In this document: piece after piece, positions 56,028 to 64,000 of the stretch | Layout: each line of letters starts with the position of its first letter | Numbering within the stretch: position 1 is the stretch's first letter | NCBI GenBank assembly: GCA_947494675.1 | Contig: CANLVP010000002.1 | Location: 372,001 to 436,000, forward strand | Direction: 5' to 3' | Length of the DNA stretch: 64,000 nt | DNA from: an uncultured Paracoccaceae bacterium | GTDB taxonomy: Bacteria; Pseudomonadota; Alphaproteobacteria; Rhodobacterales; Rhodobacteraceae | Notes under the pieces: generated by a model | Told to the model about the DNA's origin: nothing | Databases searched by the model: none | The model's input: the letters and a program-made list of their open reading frames with translations, nothing else | Program-made: the position numbers and the translations under genes

Positions 56028-58370
56028 TTGGCCGCGGCCATACGTCTTGTTTGCTTCTTGCTGGTTCTGATCAGCACGCCTGTCTTTGCCCAAACGAATG
56101 AACCCGCTGAACTGGTGGTGGCAGAGGACACAGGTGCGCTTGCCTCCATGTTCGATGACATTGATGGGTGGGAAGACGTTGCACAGCGCACCGAGACAAG
56201 CCTGAGCACCGGGGTCGCGACGTCCTTTGCATTGAGCCGTTTGCGCGATGAGCTGTTCGACTGGCGCGAGTTGTTCGCCGCACGTCTGGCCGAAAACCAA
56301 GGCCGCATTGCCACGATTGACAGCCAGCTGGCGGCCCTTGGTACACCTGCGGAAGGCACTGAAGAGCCTGCACAAGTGGCAGAACGGCGCGCTGCCTTGT
56401 CAGAACAACGGGACGCGCTGGTCACGCCTGACGCCTTGGTGGCAGAGGCGCATGCGCGCGCAAATGGTCTTTTGGCCGAAATCGATGCGCAAAGCCGCGC
56501 AAGGTTTACGGCGCAAATGTTGGAACGCGGAGCATCGCCCCTGAACCCAGCCCATTGGGGCGCGGCGGTCGCGGCACTTGCCGCCAGCGCCGAAGTGATC
56601 AGCGCCGACTTGTTAGGGGGCGTTTCTGGCAAATTCGCCAGTGGTGCGATTTGGTCGGTGGCCCCTTTGGCGCTGCTGGGGATCGTGGCGGGGCTGATCC
56701 TATTGCTGCGGTCGCGGCGATGGATCATCGGACTGCAAGCTGGGCTGTCAGGGCGGTCGGCCCGCAGCCTTGCCATCGCATCTTTCCTGCTGTCATTGGG
56801 TCAGATCGTCTTGCCGTTGGTCGGGTTGGTTCTGCTCATCGCCTCTTTGCAAAGCCTTGATGTCCTGACGTGGCGCGCTGAGACGATGTTCAACGCGATG
56901 TATACGGCCGGTGCGGTGATCATCATTGCCCAATGGCTCAACGACAAATTGTTCCCGCCCGGTGCCGCCTATGGCGCGCTGAGCTACGGGGCTGAGACGA
57001 ACACGCTCATCCGACGGCTTGGGATGACCCTCGCTTACGGCGTCGCTGTCATCGTGCTGTTGGCTGCAGCCATGCGATTGGTTGAGGCGTCAGCCGCGGC
57101 GATCACGGTGATCATTTTCCCGCTTCAAATTTTCCTCAGCTACGTGCTTTATCGTTTGGGTGCGGCACTTGGCACGCCGCCGGTTGATAACCCGGCCTAT
57201 CACGGCTCCGGTGGGCGCATGCGGTCGCTGATCGGGCGGCTTACGATGTTTGTGGCCATCGCGTCGCCGGTTTTGGCAGCGATTGGTTATGTCAACGCGT
57301 CGATTGGTTTGTTCCGTCCGGCGGTGTTCACACTTGCCATTCTGGGCGTCGTCGTGGTGCTGCAACGGCTCGCCTCAGACATCTATGACCCACCTGACGT
57401 GCGCGAGGCCGATACGGCCGGCCCCTTGATGCCCGTGCTGATTGGCCTGGCAATCGGCATTTTGGCTCTGCCGTTCCTCGCGCTAGCATGGGGTGCCCAG
57501 GTCACCGACCTATGGGAGATTTGGGCCCGAATTTCCGCAGGCTTTGCAGTGGGAGAGACACGGATATCCCCCGGTGATTTCATGACCTTCTTGCTGGTGT
57601 TTGTGTTGGGCGTCATCTTCACCCGCTTCGTTCAGGCAACGCTGCGCACTTCCGTTTTGCCCCGCACCCGCCTTGATATCGGCGGTCAGAATGCGGTGGT
57701 CGCGGGCACCGGATATGTCGGGATTTTTCTGGCTGGGCTGGTCGCGATCACCAGCGCAGGCATTGATCTAAGCAGTATCGCTTTTGTCGCAGGCGCGCTG
57801 TCTCTTGGTATCGGATTCGGCCTGCAGAATATCGTGCAGAACTTTGTCTCGGGCATCATCCTGTTGATCGAACGCCCCATCGCCGAGGGCGATATGATCG
57901 AGGTGGGTGGCCAGATGGGATACGTCCGCGATATCTCTGTCCGGTCCACGCGGATTGAGACGTTTGACCGGACCGATGTGATCATCCCGAACGCGGACCT
58001 TGTCAGCGGGCAGGTCATCAACTGGACCCAAGGCAACCCCGTGGGCCGTTTAGTGCTGCCTGTGGGTGTGGCCTATGGATCAGACGTAGAAGAGGTGCGC
58101 GCGATCCTCAAGGACATCGCCGAGAGCCATCCCATGGCGCTGATGGACCCGCCACCACAGGTCTTTTTCATCGGCTTCGGCGCATCCTCGCTTGATTTCG
58201 AAATCCGCGCGCATCTGCGCGATGTGAACTGGAAAATCGTGACCCTGTCTGAGATGAACTTTGAGATTTACGCCCGCTTTGCGGCCGCTGGCATCGAAAT
58301 TCCGTTCCCGCAACAGGACCTTTGGTTGCGCAACCCCGAAACGCTCACAAGACCTGCGGAGGAGACATGA
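56028..58370 (+). CDS. Mechanosensitive channel, MscS family with DUF3772 N-terminus
   Basis: A 780-residue inner-membrane channel of the large MscS type. A signal peptide (about 1-22, VFAQ) leads to a periplasmic helical region (about 30-180), then about ten membrane helices. The MscS pore and beta domains lie at about 560-760 with GALSLGIGFGLQNIVQNFVS as the pore helix, followed by ERPIAEGDMIEVGGQ. It likely relieves osmotic down-shock. It starts at a TTG (56028), two bases after cysK, implying coupling. Confidence 0.9.
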   Translation: MAAAIRLVCFLLVLISTPVFAQTNEPAELVVAEDTGALASMFDDIDGWEDVAQRTETSLSTGVATSFALSRLRDELFDWRELFAARLAENQGRIATIDSQLAALGTPAEGTEEPAQVAERRAALSEQRDALVTPDALVAEAHARANGLLAEIDAQSRARFTAQMLERGASPLNPAHWGAAVAALAASAEVISADLLGGVSGKFASGAIWSVAPLALLGIVAGLILLLRSRRWIIGLQAGLSGRSARSLAIASFLLSLGQIVLPLVGLVLLIASLQSLDVLTWRAETMFNAMYTAGAVIIIAQWLNDKLFPPGAAYGALSYGAETNTLIRRLGMTLAYGVAVIVLLAAAMRLVEASAAAITVIIFPLQIFLSYVLYRLGAALGTPPVDNPAYHGSGGRMRSLIGRLTMFVAIASPVLAAIGYVNASIGLFRPAVFTLAILGVVVVLQRLASDIYDPPDVREADTAGPLMPVLIGLAIGILALPFLALAWGAQVTDLWEIWARISAGFAVGETRISPGDFMTFLLVFVLGVIFTRFVQATLRTSVLPRTRLDIGGQNAVVAGTGYVGIFLAGLVAITSAGIDLSSIAFVAGALSLGIGFGLQNIVQNFVSGIILLIERPIAEGDMIEVGGQMGYVRDISVRSTRIETFDRTDVIIPNADLVSGQVINWTQGNPVGRLVLPVGVAYGSDVEEVRAILKDIAESHPMALMDPPPQVFFIGFGASSLDFEIRAHLRDVNWKIVTLSEMNFEIYARFAAAGIEIPFPQQDLWLRNPETLTRPAEET

Positions 58371-59089
58371 GCAAACCGCTTTTCCGAAACGATGCCTATC
58401 TGCGCGATGCGACGGGGCAAGTGACCGCAATTACGGATGAAGGCGGGATCGTGCTGGATCAGACGAATTTCTATCCCAAGTCCGGCGGGCAACCGGGTGA
58501 TGCGGGGCATCTGGCATGGGACGGCGGCGAGATTGAGATTGCAACGACGGTCAAGGGCGAGGGCGAGGATATCGTGCTTGTCCCGGCAGAGCCTGCCGCA
58601 CTGCCAGAGCCGGGGACAAGGGTGCAGCAGACGATTTTGTGGGACCGCAGGCATCGCCTGATGCGAATGCACACGGCATTGCATCTGCTGTCGGTTGTTA
58701 TCCCGTTTCCCGTCACAGGCGGGTCGATTGGTACGGACAAATCGCGGCTCGACTTCGATATGGAGAATGCGCCAGAGGACAAAGAGGCGTTGAATGAGAC
58801 GCTCAATAAACTGATCGCCTGCCACTTTGCCGTATCGGACGAATGGATCACCGACGCGGAGTTGGACGAAAATCCCGGTCTTGTAAAAACCATGTCCGTG
58901 CAACCACCGCGCGGGTCGGGACAGATCAGATTGGTACGGATCGGGCAGGGCGACAATACCGCCGATTTGCAGCCATGCGGCGGGACACATGTGGCCAATA
59001 CCGATGAGATCGGCCGCGTGTGGATCGGCAAGATCGAAAAGAAGGGGCGGCAGAACCGTCGCGTCTATTTACACCTCGAGGACGTCTGA
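58367..59089 (+). CDS. Alanyl-tRNA editing protein (AlaX type)
   Basis: A 240-residue free-standing editing domain that hydrolyses Ser-tRNA(Ala) or related mischarged tRNA. The zinc ligands are visible as HTALH (HxxxH) and CGGTH (CxxxH). It also has the N-terminal beta-barrel part (LDQTNFYPKSGGQPGD), so it corresponds to the AlaX-M group. The start overlaps the mscS stop by four bases. Confidence 0.92.
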   Translation: MSKPLFRNDAYLRDATGQVTAITDEGGIVLDQTNFYPKSGGQPGDAGHLAWDGGEIEIATTVKGEGEDIVLVPAEPAALPEPGTRVQQTILWDRRHRLMRMHTALHLLSVVIPFPVTGGSIGTDKSRLDFDMENAPEDKEALNETLNKLIACHFAVSDEWITDAELDENPGLVKTMSVQPPRGSGQIRLVRIGQGDNTADLQPCGGTHVANTDEIGRVWIGKIEKKGRQNRRVYLHLEDV

Positions 59090-59114
59090 CGCCGCTTGAT
59101 GTCGCCGTGCGGCC

Positions 59115-60254
59115 TTAGTCGCGGCGCTGATCGAAGAGGTCGCGTGTGGCCGATTCCTGCAGGCTTTGTTCACTTTCCGGCAGACCTTCACGTGACAACA
59201 AGATCGCGAGCGGGCGCAGCGCTGGCACATGCGAACAGACCACCAGCATCATCACCATGATCGGCACCGACAGGAACATGCCGGGAACCCCCCAGACGGC
59301 CCCCCAGAACGCGAGGCTGATCAGGATGCCAAAGGATGACAGCCGAAGGGCGCGGCCCATCAACATCGGATCAATGATCGACCCGGCAACAAACTGGACC
59401 ATGCCCGCAAGGAAAAAGACCGCAGCTGTTAGTGTTGCATCGCCAAACTGGACGTGCATCGCCAATGCGATGAGTCCCGTGGCGACGATGGACCCAATGT
59501 TGGGAATGAAGTTCAGCACAAAGGTGACGACGCCAATCGCCACGGCCACTTCCAATCCAAAGATACTGGCGATCCCAAAGACAACCAGCCCGGTGATGGC
59601 ACTGATGAATGTCTTGACCAGCAGGTAATAGTTCACCCGGTGAATGATTGAGGCGATGATCTGCCCGACACGCTGCGCCTGCACCGGGTCGCCGACGAAA
59701 TTATGTAGCTTGGTGGAAAACCAGATGCGTTCCGCGAAAAGGAACCCAACGAACAAGATGACCAGCACCGTGCCTTGTGTCAGGTTGCCCGCTGACCCCG
59801 CAGCTTGCCGCAGGTAACTTGAAAAATCGACCGAACGCATGGAGTTCAGAACCGCCGCCTCCGTATCATCGCCGAGCCATGCGAAAAGCGACGCAACGGC
59901 ACTTGGGACCCGTTCAGCGTAGGACAGGGTAACCACCAGCACCGTGTTGACCTGCGCTAAAACCACAGAGGTCGCCGTGAGCAAGGCACCGGCGATCAGG
60001 CAAACAGCCGCCAGGCTGGCGATCCAGTTAGGAATGTGGACCGGGCCAATCCTTTGGCGTGCGATAAAGTTGATCACATCGCTGGTGAGCGAAAACAGGA
60101 TGATCGCCGTTGCGAGCGAGATCAGCATGAATCGCGCCTGCACGAGCAGGAACAGCACAACCGCAAAAGCGATAATGATCAAAGCACCCGTCTGCACCCG
60201 CGCCAGTTCAAACCGGGCGTCTTTGGGGGGCGTGGATGGGGGATCATGCTTCAT
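59115..60254 (-). CDS. AI-2E family transporter
   Basis: A 379-residue inner-membrane protein with about eight helices of the PerM/YhhT/TqsA family. The ending GALVWGVPGMFLSVPIMVM-type AVWGVPGMFLSVPIMVMMLV is the family signature. Members export AI-2 or act as Na+/H+ antiporters; no luxS gene is here. The start at 60254 gives MKHDPPSTPPKDARFELA. A longer in-frame reading to 60554 crosses tRNA-Ser and is rejected. Confidence 0.9.
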   Translation of the reverse strand: MKHDPPSTPPKDARFELARVQTGALIIIAFAVVLFLLVQARFMLISLATAIILFSLTSDVINFIARQRIGPVHIPNWIASLAAVCLIAGALLTATSVVLAQVNTVLVVTLSYAERVPSAVASLFAWLGDDTEAAVLNSMRSVDFSSYLRQAAGSAGNLTQGTVLVILFVGFLFAERIWFSTKLHNFVGDPVQAQRVGQIIASIIHRVNYYLLVKTFISAITGLVVFGIASIFGLEVAVAIGVVTFVLNFIPNIGSIVATGLIALAMHVQFGDATLTAAVFFLAGMVQFVAGSIIDPMLMGRALRLSSFGILISLAFWGAVWGVPGMFLSVPIMVMMLVVCSHVPALRPLAILLSREGLPESEQSLQESATRDLFDQRRD

Positions 60255-60383
60255 AGGGCAGGGACCGCGGCAACGAGAGGTGGGCTGATTATGGGCTGAA
60301 CCCCAGCGGGTTACAACGTGATTGCCTTCACTTCGCCGTAAGGTCTTGCAAGGACCGGGAGGCCTTGCTAAATGCCCCCTCAC

Positions 60384-60473
60384 GGACAGGTGGCCGAGTG
60401 GTCGAAGGCGCACGCCTGGAAAGTGTGTAGGCGGGAGACCGTCTCCAGGGTTCGAATCCCTGTCTGTCCGCCA
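60384..60473 (+). tRNA. tRNA-Ser (GGA)
   Basis: A 90-base class II tRNA including encoded CCA. The acceptor GGACAGG pairs with TCTGTCC ahead of discriminator G and CCA. Anticodon stem CACGC/GTGTG encloses CTGGAAA with anticodon GGA. The long variable arm GGCGGGAGACCGTCTCC and T-loop TTCGAAT confirm serine class. Confidence 0.97.
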
Positions 60474-60574
60474 CCTCCACCTTTGTTGCCAGATTGAAGT
60501 CGGACCTTCGTCTTGAACGTCTTTGCGCGTTGGCCACAATCGCTTAGGGTTCATGCATCTTTGAAAGGTGAACC

Positions 60575-61129
60575 ATGGCTGCCAGCACGCCCCCCGTATG
60601 TGATTTCGATTGGCCCGCGCCGGATTTCCGGCTGATGGGCACCGACGGCGAGAGTTATGCCTTGTCAGATGTGGCGGGACCTCAAGGCACCCTCATCATG
60701 TTCATCTGCAACCATTGCCCCTTTGTGCTGGCGATCCTTGATCGATTACTTGTGGATGCGCGCGCGTTGCAAGCGGATGGCATCGGTATTGCCGCGATCT
60801 GTTCCAATGACGTGCAGGCCTATCCCGCTGATGGCTTTGATAATATGGCCACGCTTGCCCGCGATCATGATATTCCGTTCCCCTATCTGCACGACGCGGA
60901 CCAATCCGTCGCCCGTGCCTATGGGGCCGTGTGCACGCCCGACTTCTTTGGCTTCAACACCGCAGGTCGTCTGCAATACCGCGGTCAACTGGATGCCGGG
61001 CGCATGGGGCCGGTGCCCGACGACACCCCAAGGGACCTGCGTAACGCGATGCGCCAGATCGCCAAAACCGGGCGCGGACCCACGCATCAAATCCCGTCGA
61101 TGGGCTGTTCGATCAAATGGGCCAGTTGA
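60575..61129 (+). CDS. Thioredoxin-fold redoxin family protein
   Basis: A 184-residue AhpC/TSA-Redoxin protein. The active motif is MFICNHCPFVLAI (Cys-Asn-His-Cys) at about residues 45-57, typical of a subgroup of predicted thiol-disulfide or peroxiredoxin-like enzymes. It has no signal peptide. The second half includes FPYLHDADQSVARAYGAVCTPDFFGF. The substrate is unknown. It lies between two tRNA genes. Confidence 0.88.
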   Translation: MAASTPPVCDFDWPAPDFRLMGTDGESYALSDVAGPQGTLIMFICNHCPFVLAILDRLLVDARALQADGIGIAAICSNDVQAYPADGFDNMATLARDHDIPFPYLHDADQSVARAYGAVCTPDFFGFNTAGRLQYRGQLDAGRMGPVPDDTPRDLRNAMRQIAKTGRGPTHQIPSMGCSIKWAS

Positions 61130-61206
61130 CCGCGGGGATGGCTGCGAAAAAATCGTAAAATCAGTCTGGACGCCCCGGAATCGCGTTGCTATAGACGCCC
61201 GAGTGT

Positions 61207-61281
61207 TCCGACGTAGCTCAGCGGTAGAGCAGTTGACTGTTAATCAATTGGTCGTAGGTTCGATCCCTACCGTCGGAGCCA
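61207..61281 (+). tRNA. tRNA-Asn (GTT)
   Basis: A 75-base tRNA including CCA. Acceptor TCCGACG pairs with CGTCGGA, discriminator G. Anticodon stem TTGA/TCAA holds CTGTTAA with anticodon GTT. D-loop AGCTCAGCGGTAGAGC and T-loop GGTTCGATCC are canonical. Confidence 0.97.
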
Positions 61282-61292
61282 ATTCCCACCCA

Positions 61293-62174
61293 CTAGATCA
61301 GCGCAAACTGTGCATCTTGTGCAAGTGGGCCAATTGGCGCAACGCGCTCACGTCCCACTAAATCCACGAGATGCGCAAAGACATTGCGGGCCGCGGCCGT
61401 GTGCATGGCCTTTGGCACGTCGGTGTAGATTTGGGCCGTAAGTGCGTCGGCGGTGAGCGGCCCCTTTTGAAGCGCCTCGATAATCTGATCTGACCGCGCG
61501 TTGCGATGATCCATCAGCCATTGCAGCCGACCCTTGGGGTCGGTGATCGGGTCACCGTGGCCTGCGTGAAAAATGCCCTCTGGCCGTGCCGCCAAACGGG
61601 CGCAAGACGCCATGAAATCGGTCAGGTCGCCATCGGGCGGCGAGACGAGCGAGCTTGCCCAACCCATGACCAGATCGCCGCTGAACATGACGCCGTTCCA
61701 CGCCAAACTGATGTGATTGCCCATGTGTCCGGGCGTATGCAGCACCTCAAACCCGCCGGGAAGGGTGGTGCCGTCCGGCGTGATGATATCGGGGGCAAAG
61801 CCTGCATCAACGCCTTCGCCGCCACCGGCCAAGCCACTTTGGGCAATGCCCTGCATCACGGTGCTGCGGCCCGCCGCACTGTTGCCAAAGGCAACGACAG
61901 GGCAATCAAGTTGGGCGGCCAGACCGCGCGCCATGGGGGAGTGATCGGAATGGCTGTGAGTTACAATGATCTGCGCAACAGACCGCCCAGCGATGGCCGC
62001 AAGCAACGCCGCGCAGTGGTCATCCATGTCGGGACCGGGGTCGATCACAGTCAACCGATCCGCGCCGACCACATAGGAATTCGTGCCGGTGTAGGTCATG
62101 GGCGAAGGGTTGCCGCACCGCACCCGCATCACCTGCGGCGAAACCTCAACCGCTATCCCAATCTCATCGCTCAT
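61293..62174 (-). CDS. MBL-fold metallo-hydrolase, LACTB2-like
   Basis: A 293-residue metallo-beta-lactamase-fold hydrolase. Metal motif HSHSDH (THSHSDHSPMARGLAAQL) at about 78-83, later His in HTPGHMGNHISLAW and HAGHGDPI. A C-terminal winged-helix-like extension is like LACTB2/YqgX-type proteins, some of which are RNases. The start at 62174 (MSDEIGIAVEVSP) is chosen over an upstream extension into the divergent kinase gene. It begins 12 bases after tRNA-Asn ends (convergent). Confidence 0.88.
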   Translation of the reverse strand: MSDEIGIAVEVSPQVMRVRCGNPSPMTYTGTNSYVVGADRLTVIDPGPDMDDHCAALLAAIAGRSVAQIIVTHSHSDHSPMARGLAAQLDCPVVAFGNSAAGRSTVMQGIAQSGLAGGGEGVDAGFAPDIITPDGTTLPGGFEVLHTPGHMGNHISLAWNGVMFSGDLVMGWASSLVSPPDGDLTDFMASCARLAARPEGIFHAGHGDPITDPKGRLQWLMDHRNARSDQIIEALQKGPLTADALTAQIYTDVPKAMHTAAARNVFAHLVDLVGRERVAPIGPLAQDAQFALI

Positions 62175-62216
62175 ATCGCGCTTTCCGATCCCGCAGCACA
62201 CCGCTAGGTTTGGTCT

Positions 62217-63536
62217 ATGTTTTTTGGCTGGCTCAAACAATACATGCCGCGCGGGCTTTATGGGCGGGCACTGTTGATTCTGGTGTTGCCGGTGGTGACG
62301 CTGCAATTGCTGGTTTCGGTCGTCTTTATCCAGCGCCACTTTGAGGGCGTGACCCGCCAGATGACCCGGGCCGTGGCGATTGACCTGAGCTTTGTGATCG
62401 ACACCGCAGCCCAAGCCGACAGCGCTGACACCGCGCGCACAGCAGTTGCCGCGATTGCTGAACCGCTCGAAATTGCTGCCGACTGGCCCAGCCAAGTCCC
62501 ATCTGTCGGCGACGATCACCAATTCACCGATTTTACGGCCCCCGGCGTGCGGAGGTATTTGACAGAGCTGGTGCCGGACATCGCTGAAGTATCATTGGCT
62601 GACCGCCGCCAAGTGAGGGTCTATGTCGATACCCCACATGGGCCACTGTCGCTAGAGTTCAATCGGCAAAGGGTGTCGGCGTCCAACCCGCACCAACTGC
62701 TTGTGATCATGGTGGTTCTGGGTGCGTTGATGACTACGATTGCCTATTTCTTTTTGCGTAACCAATTGCGTCCGATCAAACGTATGGCGGCAGCTGCAGC
62801 TGCCTACGGTAAAGGGCGGATCGCCAACTACAGCCCCTCTGGCGCGGTTGAGGTGCGGGCCGCTGGCATGGCGTTTCTGGATATGCGCAACCGGCTGGAA
62901 AAGCAGACGCAGTCGCGGACGATGATGCTGTCGGGCGTCAGTCACGATCTGCGGACTCCTTTGACCCGGCTCAGGCTCGGACTATCGCTGCTGGACCAGG
63001 ACGACGCGGCCCCCCTGATCAAGGATGTGGACGAGATGCAGCACCTGCTGGATGCCTTCCTCGATTTTGCTCGCGCTGATGCCGGGGATGATTTGGTGCC
63101 AACTGTCCCGCGTTCCTTTGTTGACGACCTGTTGAAAGATGCCGCCCGGATGGGGCAGGCCATCACGTTGTCGCAGGCTAGCGGCCCGGATGACCCCGTG
63201 CCGCTGCGGCCACTCGCGATCCGTCGTGCTTTGGTAAACCTGACCAGCAATGCGCTGCGCTACGGCGACTCTGCACAAATCGGCGTGCATGTTACCGATC
63301 GGGCTGTGCGCTTTGTCGTTGAAGACGACGGCCCCGGCATCCCTCAAAACCGCCGGGAAGAGGCGATTGCGCCCTTCACCCGTCTTGATAAGGCCCGCAA
63401 CCAAGATGCGGGTTCCGGCGTGGGGCTTGGCCTTGCGATCGTGGCCGACATTGCCCGCAGCCATGGCGGTGTTCTGAGGCTGGGGGAAAGCGAGACGATG
63501 GGCGGCTTAAAGGCCGAACTGGTCCTGGCGCGGTAA
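62217..63536 (+). CDS. EnvZ-like sensor histidine kinase
   Basis: A 439-residue membrane kinase. Two helices (about 15-38 and 158-180) flank a periplasmic sensor region; HAMP (about 182-230), HisKA with His243 in GVSHDLRTPLTRLRLGL, and HATPase with NLTSNALRYG, VEDDGPGIP and GSGVGLGLAI follow. The arrangement is the EnvZ type. No response regulator gene lies on either side in the window; the divergent gene is the MBL hydrolase, so its partner is elsewhere. Confidence 0.92.
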   Translation: MFFGWLKQYMPRGLYGRALLILVLPVVTLQLLVSVVFIQRHFEGVTRQMTRAVAIDLSFVIDTAAQADSADTARTAVAAIAEPLEIAADWPSQVPSVGDDHQFTDFTAPGVRRYLTELVPDIAEVSLADRRQVRVYVDTPHGPLSLEFNRQRVSASNPHQLLVIMVVLGALMTTIAYFFLRNQLRPIKRMAAAAAAYGKGRIANYSPSGAVEVRAAGMAFLDMRNRLEKQTQSRTMMLSGVSHDLRTPLTRLRLGLSLLDQDDAAPLIKDVDEMQHLLDAFLDFARADAGDDLVPTVPRSFVDDLLKDAARMGQAITLSQASGPDDPVPLRPLAIRRALVNLTSNALRYGDSAQIGVHVTDRAVRFVVEDDGPGIPQNRREEAIAPFTRLDKARNQDAGSGVGLGLAIVADIARSHGGVLRLGESETMGGLKAELVLAR

Positions 63537-63736
63537 ATCATTGGCGCGGTTGAACATACGTTTTCGTGAGGCCGTGATCACGCCAACTTTACATCTTGAA
63601 AACACTCCCTAAGCTGACCTGTGTTGCGACGCGGTGGGGGAACCTGCCAAAGCCGCTATCAATTGCATCTTTAGGCCGGATCAACCTGCTGGTGACCGCA
63701 GGCGCAGGGCTCGGATGAGTTTAGGGAGACACCTTC

Positions 63737-64000
63737 ATGACCTATGACATCGCCAAAACCTTCGTCCTTGGCGGCGCGCTTTCGATGGCCGCGCTTTCCG
63801 TTCAGGCGGAAAGCTTTAACTGGGCTTCGACGACAGACCCGCAAACGATGGACCCACATGCGGTGAACTCTGCACCCGTGCTGTCGTTCCTGAACAACAT
63901 CTACGAAGGCCTTGTGCGCCGTGGCCAAGACATGTCGATTGAGCCATCGCTCGCCACGTCTTGGGAGCCACTTGAGGGTGAAAACGGCTGGCGTTTCAAC
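63737..64000 (+). CDS. Peptide/oligopeptide-type ABC transporter substrate-binding protein, cut by window end
   Basis: The first 88 codons of a class 5 solute-binding protein. A signal peptide (MTYDIAKTFVLGGALSMAAL ending in VQAE) precedes ESFNWASTTDPQTMDPHAVN, the typical start of DppA/OppA-type mature proteins, then FLNNIYEGLVRRG and LATSWEPLE. The gene continues beyond base 64000; transporter permease genes probably follow. The 200 bases upstream (63537-63736) hold its promoter but I see no clear site. Confidence 0.88.
   Translation, partial: MTYDIAKTFVLGGALSMAALSVQAESFNWASTTDPQTMDPHAVNSAPVLSFLNNIYEGLVRRGQDMSIEPSLATSWEPLEGENGWRFN

Noticed and set aside
60255-60554. N-terminal extension of the AI-2E transporter to 60554
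   Set aside because: It would translate the complement of tRNA-Ser and carries no membrane helix or family similarity.

Overview
The window is chromosomal DNA from a marine Roseobacter-group alphaproteobacterium (Rhodobacterales). The grounds are the DMSP demethylase gene dmdA next to acuI, the nifR3(dusB)-ntrB-ntrC-ntrY-ntrX block followed by trkA-trkH-hfq-hflX, the fused ispDF gene, the trgA-trgB-cysK tellurite locus known from Rhodobacter sphaeroides, the small families DUF6456 and DUF6477, and a CtrA-type box. The genus cannot be fixed from the sequence. Coding density is high. Two tRNA genes are present. I saw no rRNA, insertion sequence, prophage or CRISPR array.

Layout. 1-4.7 kb: two EamA-type exporters, a FadL-type porin and guaA. 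4.8-8.0 kb: a pyrrolysine-free MttB-family methyltransferase, a DUF6477 protein, and a CtrA-box-preceded DUF6456 protein that looks like the gene transfer agent activator GafA. 8.2-16.5 kb: lipA, two c-type cytochromes, hpt, a coq10-like gene, an MmgE/PrpD protein, amt, and ispDF-pgpA-cinA. 16.7-28.5 kb: the nitrogen-control block running into potassium uptake and hfq-hflX. 28.6-33.6 kb: two tandem diguanylate cyclase paralogues, a penicillin-acylase-family enzyme and a small membrane protein. 33.7-40.3 kb: a polyol (mannitol/sorbitol-type) ABC uptake and oxidation operon with its own AraC regulator. 40.8-48.8 kb: an orphan PotD-like binding protein and a FadR-type GntR regulator, divergent from DUF2182-DUF1326-DinB-dmdA, then acuI and a BCCT betaine/DMSP-type transporter. 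48.8-53.3 kb: a PLP enzyme, a photolyase, a lipoprotein and a cyclopropane fatty acid synthase. 53.4-59.1 kb: trgA-trgB-cysK-mscS-alaX. 59.1-64 kb: an AI-2E exporter, tRNA-Ser, a redoxin, tRNA-Asn, an MBL hydrolase, a histidine kinase, and the start of a peptide-type ABC binding protein.

The functional themes are: uptake and use of algal osmolytes (DMSP by BCCT transporter, DmdA and AcuI; polyols by SmoEFGK and MtlK; possibly methylated amines by the MttB homologue); nitrogen sensing by two NtrBC-type pairs whose regulators both lack the sigma-54 GAFTGA loop; and c-di-GMP and CtrA-linked control. The most interesting observations are the GafA-like gene with a perfect CtrA promoter, the I-site difference between the two GGDEF paralogues, the dmdA gene at the end of an operon of uncharacterised metal-ligand-rich proteins facing a perfect palindromic operator, and the two GAFTGA-less Ntr regulators.
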